From NCBI GenBank assembly GCA_910589265.1, contig CAJUTQ010000083.1, positions 7,311 to 71,310 of the forward strand: DNA of 64,000 bases. Reading direction: 5' to 3'. A program made the position numbers and the translations under genes. Each line of letters begins with the position of its first letter. The first letter of the stretch is position 1. This document shows positions 61,520-64,000 of the stretch, one piece after another. The notes below the pieces were generated by a model, which was given only the letters and a program-made list of their open reading frames with translations, searched no databases and was not told the DNA's origin. The DNA is from an uncultured Lachnospiraceae bacterium. Lineage in GTDB: Bacteria > Bacillota > Clostridia > Lachnospirales > Lachnospiraceae.

Positions 61520-61542
61520 AAAAATCTTTTTAAGCGTTTTTT
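61515..61542 (+). terminator. AT-rich terminator between ftsQ and ftsZ
   Basis: CTTAAAAA and TTTTTAAG around AATC, then CG and six T. Low stem stability, so probably partial. Confidence 0.45.
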
Positions 61543-61560
61543 CAAATTTCAAAATAATTG

Positions 61561-61589
61561 TTGATCATTTTATAAAAAGATTATATGAT
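61561..61589 (+). promoter_or_regulatory. ftsZ promoter
   Basis: TTGATC at 61561-61566, 17 bases, TATGAT at 61584-61589, 45 bases before the start. Confidence 0.6.
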
Positions 61590-61634
61590 AGAGAGTGTGA
61601 AGTTAGAAGGTTATCATTGAAGGAGGAGAAACCC

Positions 61635-62801
61635 TTGCTAGAAATTAAGACAAATGATGCAGAAGCCGCTGCAAAAATAATCGTGATTGGTGTTGGTGGA
61701 GCAGGCAATAATGCTGTAAATAGAATGGTAGAAGAAAATATATCAGGTGTTGATTTTATTGGAATCAATACGGACAAGCAGGCGCTGCAGCTTTGTAAAT
61801 CTCCCAGGCTTTTGCAAATTGGTGAAAAGCTGACAAAAGGACTTGGCGCAGGGGCGAGGCCAGAAATTGGGGAGAAGGCCGCAGAAGAAAGTGAAGAGGA
61901 AATTGAGAACGCTATTAAGGGATCGGATATGGTATTTGTGACATGTGGTATGGGAGGAGGAACGGGAACAGGAGCTGCCCCTGTTGTGGCTAGAATTGCT
62001 AAGAACATGGGGATTTTGACTGTAGGAGTTGTGACAAAACCATTTCGTTTTGAGGCAAAGACTCGTATGGATAATGCCTTGGGAGGCATTGAGAAGTTAA
62101 AAGATAGTGTGGATACATTAATTGTGATTCCCAATGACAAATTATTGGAGATTGTAGACAGGAGAACGACTATGCCAGATGCCTTAAAGAAGGCAGACGA
62201 GGTGCTTCAGCAGGCTGTTCAGGGAATTACAGATCTAATTAATGTTTCAGCTCTCATAAATTTGGATTTTGCAGATGTACAAACCGTTATGAAGGATAAG
62301 GGAATTGCCCATATAGGAATTGGCTATGGACAAGGAGATGAAAAGGCGATTGAAGCAGTAAAACAGGCAGTGGCCAGCCCCTTGCTTGAGACGACCATTA
62401 CAGGAGCCTCTCATGTGATTATCAATGTGTCAGGGGATATTGCTTTGTTTGATGCAAACGATGCGGTAAGTTATGTCCAAGATTTGACAGGAGATGATAC
62501 GAATATTATTTTTGGAGCCATGTATGACGAAAAGGCAACAGATAAATGTACAATTACAGTGATTGCCACTGGTTTGGAAAATGCTCCAAAGCCTTCCAAT
62601 ACGATGAAGTATAGTTCTGGATATACATATGCTGGAAAGGCAGGCACTTTAGGAGGAGTAAAACCCCAGACAGGGACATCTGTGCCAAGAGTAAATCCTC
62701 AGGGGCAGCCTATGCAAGGAATTCAAAAGCCTCAAGTTCCATTGTCCAGCAATGTACAAGAAAAGTCTATTAAAATACCGGATTTTTTGAAAAAATCATA
62801 A
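61635..62801 (+). CDS. ftsZ: cell-division GTPase FtsZ
   Basis: 388 residues. Tubulin-like GTPase forming the Z ring. IIVIGVGGAGNNAVNRM, G-loop GMGGGTGTGAAPV and the T7 loop NLDFADV. The C-terminal peptide IKIPDFLKK, which binds membrane anchors, is intact. The TTG at 61635 has AAGGAGGAG at the right distance and gives the usual LEIKTNDAE start; a TTG at 61617 precedes that site. No ftsA adjoins. Confidence 0.95.
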   Translation: MLEIKTNDAEAAAKIIVIGVGGAGNNAVNRMVEENISGVDFIGINTDKQALQLCKSPRLLQIGEKLTKGLGAGARPEIGEKAAEESEEEIENAIKGSDMVFVTCGMGGGTGTGAAPVVARIAKNMGILTVGVVTKPFRFEAKTRMDNALGGIEKLKDSVDTLIVIPNDKLLEIVDRRTTMPDALKKADEVLQQAVQGITDLINVSALINLDFADVQTVMKDKGIAHIGIGYGQGDEKAIEAVKQAVASPLLETTITGASHVIINVSGDIALFDANDAVSYVQDLTGDDTNIIFGAMYDEKATDKCTITVIATGLENAPKPSNTMKYSSGYTYAGKAGTLGGVKPQTGTSVPRVNPQGQPMQGIQKPQVPLSSNVQEKSIKIPDFLKKS

Positions 62802-62814
62802 TGGTAAAGAGTAA

Positions 62815-62846
62815 AAACCGTTCAGAGACATTCTGAACGGTTTTTT
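62815..62846 (+). terminator. ftsZ terminator
   Basis: Perfect 12-base arms AAACCGTTCAGA and TCTGAACGGTTT, loop of 5, T run. Confidence 0.92.
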
Positions 62847-62914
62847 GAATTCAAAAAAGGGAGATTCTTTTTTGTAGAATTTTTGGGATGAAAAAAATGG
62901 AAAAACGTACTCAT

Positions 62915-62948
62915 TCCGACAAATTATTTTTGCATACATAATTATAAT
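62915..62948 (+). promoter_or_regulatory. candidate Spo0A-dependent promoter of spoIIGA
   Basis: Minus-strand TGTCGGA at 62915-62921 is one base off the 0A box TGTCGAA. TATAAT follows at 62943-62948 without a fitting -35, as expected for an activated promoter. Confidence 0.4.
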
Positions 62949-63055
62949 GGAAGAAGAAAAACAAAGATTTAAAAAGAGAATAAATACAAAAATAATTGGT
63001 TGCAGGAGAAGGAAGGTCAGGGTGATAAGAATGTTTTAAAATCTACATAGATGTA

Positions 63056-63835
63056 TTGTTTTTCGTGAATTTTTTTATGGACTTTTGGATACTGCTCATT
63101 GTCAGAAAGGTGCTTCGTACAAGAGGTTCTATTTGGAAACTTTTGTTAGCTGCATGTTTTGGTTCTGCATGTTTTTGTGGAGCTGTTCTATTCCCAGCAG
63201 GGATACTTGGGATGCGGCTTGTTCTTGCCCAGTTCCCAGCAGGAGTGGGAATGCTTTGGCTATCAGCGAATCCCAAAGGAAGGCGGGCATGGATAAAAGG
63301 AATGTCTAGTCTTTATGGAACAGCTTTACTTTTTGGCGGGATTTTTACTTATTTTGTGTATGGAGGATTTTTTACAAAGAGAGTGGGGGCAGGAATCGTA
63401 TTTTTTTTTGGAATAGCCGCTTATTTTCTTGTGTCCATTTCCATAAAAATTTGGGATAAAATACAAGAACAAGAAAAATTATATTTAGAATTTGAATTAA
63501 GTCTGGAAAATTGTACATTAAAGGGGATATGTTTGCTAGATTCTGGTAATCATTTAAAAGATCCTATTAGTAAGAAACCAGTAAGCATTGTGGAAAGTCA
63601 ATGGATTCTTCCAATGGAAAGACAAAAGAAGGAAGAAAATATAAAACTAATTCCTTACCACTCCATAGGGAAAAATCATGGAATGATGAGAGGATTTGTA
63701 GGAGATAAACTTGTCATAAAAAGAGAGAGGGATTTTGCTGTCATAAAAAGGCCAGTTATTGGAATTAGTGAGAATCCTCTGTCAGACAAGGGAGACTATC
63801 AAATGATTTTAAGCCCTGCCCTCTTACAAGAATGA
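63056..63835 (+). CDS. spoIIGA: sigma-E processing peptidase SpoIIGA (start region frameshifted)
   Basis: Membrane aspartic protease that matures pro-sigma-E in the mother cell. About five N-terminal membrane segments, then a protease domain with LLDSGNHLKDPISKKPVSIVE (catalytic Asp) and ending SPALLQE. The TTG at 63056 has no ribosome site and leaves out the expected first residues. In the same frame upstream the DNA reads FKIYIDVLFF, the natural start region, and GGTGAT precedes an ATG at 63031, but that ATG is one base out of frame. The true start is therefore probably 63031 with a one-base insertion, an assembly error, or slippage. Confidence 0.8.
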   Translation: MFFVNFFMDFWILLIVRKVLRTRGSIWKLLLAACFGSACFCGAVLFPAGILGMRLVLAQFPAGVGMLWLSANPKGRRAWIKGMSSLYGTALLFGGIFTYFVYGGFFTKRVGAGIVFFFGIAAYFLVSISIKIWDKIQEQEKLYLEFELSLENCTLKGICLLDSGNHLKDPISKKPVSIVESQWILPMERQKKEENIKLIPYHSIGKNHGMMRGFVGDKLVIKRERDFAVIKRPVIGISENPLSDKGDYQMILSPALLQE

Positions 63836-63889
63836 AAGAAGTCAGGAATACAGGGATAAGAAGTCCAGCTAATAAATGTCAATAGCAAA

Positions 63890-64000
63890 ATGAGAAAAAT
63901 CGAAATTATTTTTAAAGCAAAAAAGGCGCACTTACCCCTTGGTGAAAATATCATTTTTTCAAAAGATATTGATTCGTTGGATTTACAGTATTTTATGCGG
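63890..64000 (+). CDS. partial unidentified ORF at the window end
   Basis: 37 codons from an ATG with no visible ribosome site (MRKIEIIFKAKKAHLPLGEN...). By gene order sigE would be expected after spoIIGA, but the visible residues do not look like the SigE N-terminus as I know it. Cut by the window edge. Confidence 0.35.
   Translation, partial: MRKIEIIFKAKKAHLPLGENIIFSKDIDSLDLQYFMR

Noticed and set aside
1..64000. CRISPR array, tRNA or rRNA genes
   Set aside because: No spaced direct repeats and no cloverleaf or rRNA sequence noticed on either strand by eye.

Overview
The window reads as chromosome of an AT-rich, low-GC, anaerobic, endospore-forming Firmicute, most likely a member of the Lachnospiraceae or a close clostridial family. 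The evidence is the class III (oxygen-sensitive) ribonucleotide reductase, sporulation genes (cotJABC, a cwlD-type amidase, a SpoVAF/GerA-type protein, spoIIGA beside ftsZ), strong AGGAGG-type ribosome sites with many TTG/GTG starts, and a clostridial dcw cluster. No rRNA, tRNA, CRISPR array or intact transposon was found.

Layout. 1-430: decayed IS200/IS605-type transposase. 0.7-10.3 kb: nucleoside uptake and salvage (BMP lipoprotein, ABC ATPase, two permeases, cytidine deaminase, amidohydrolase), then an MBL-fold protein, a membrane MutS-like ATPase and RNase HI. 10.3-12.5 kb: a 43-residue membrane protein, a TrkA-type K+ regulator and an aminotransferase. 12.5-18.2 kb: two NrdR boxes ahead of nrdD-nrdG-dut-cwlD, then a GerA-family gene whose ribosome site lies inside a long inverted repeat. 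18.3-25.1 kb: ECF sigma factor plus membrane beta-propeller protein, mnmM, a Ser-rich membrane protein, cotJABC, rpsU and a CmpB-like membrane protein. 25.2-31.3 kb: two D-Ala-D-Ala carboxypeptidases, a phosphoesterase, scpA-scpB and an M23 peptidase. 31.3-36.6 kb: a Bce-type two-component/ABC peptide-resistance module and an Sfp-type phosphopantetheinyl transferase. 36.6-42.4 kb: a LysR regulator divergent from two paralogous hydrolases (one cytoplasmic, one lipoprotein), a DUF1848 protein and a Kef-type antiporter.

42.4-47.2 kb is the accessory zone: a zinc macrodomain ADP-ribosyl hydrolase, an intact esterase, and between them debris that includes a broken cysteine-rich KTR gene, a broken unidentified gene and a frameshifted tyrosine-recombinase C-terminus. 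It looks like a decayed integrative element.

47.3-64 kb returns to core: ychF, lgt, then mraZ-rsmH-ftsL-two PBPs-mraY-murD-ftsW-murA-ftsQ-ftsZ and spoIIGA. mraZ has a textbook five-repeat operator. spoIIGA appears to have a one-base frameshift right after its natural start codon. No single large undescribed system is evident. The best candidates for new biology are the RNA hairpins covering start sites (GerA-type gene, second PBP), the spoIIGA start, the HTH mini-ORF coupled to the macrodomain gene, and the two-compartment Cys-nucleophile hydrolase pair.
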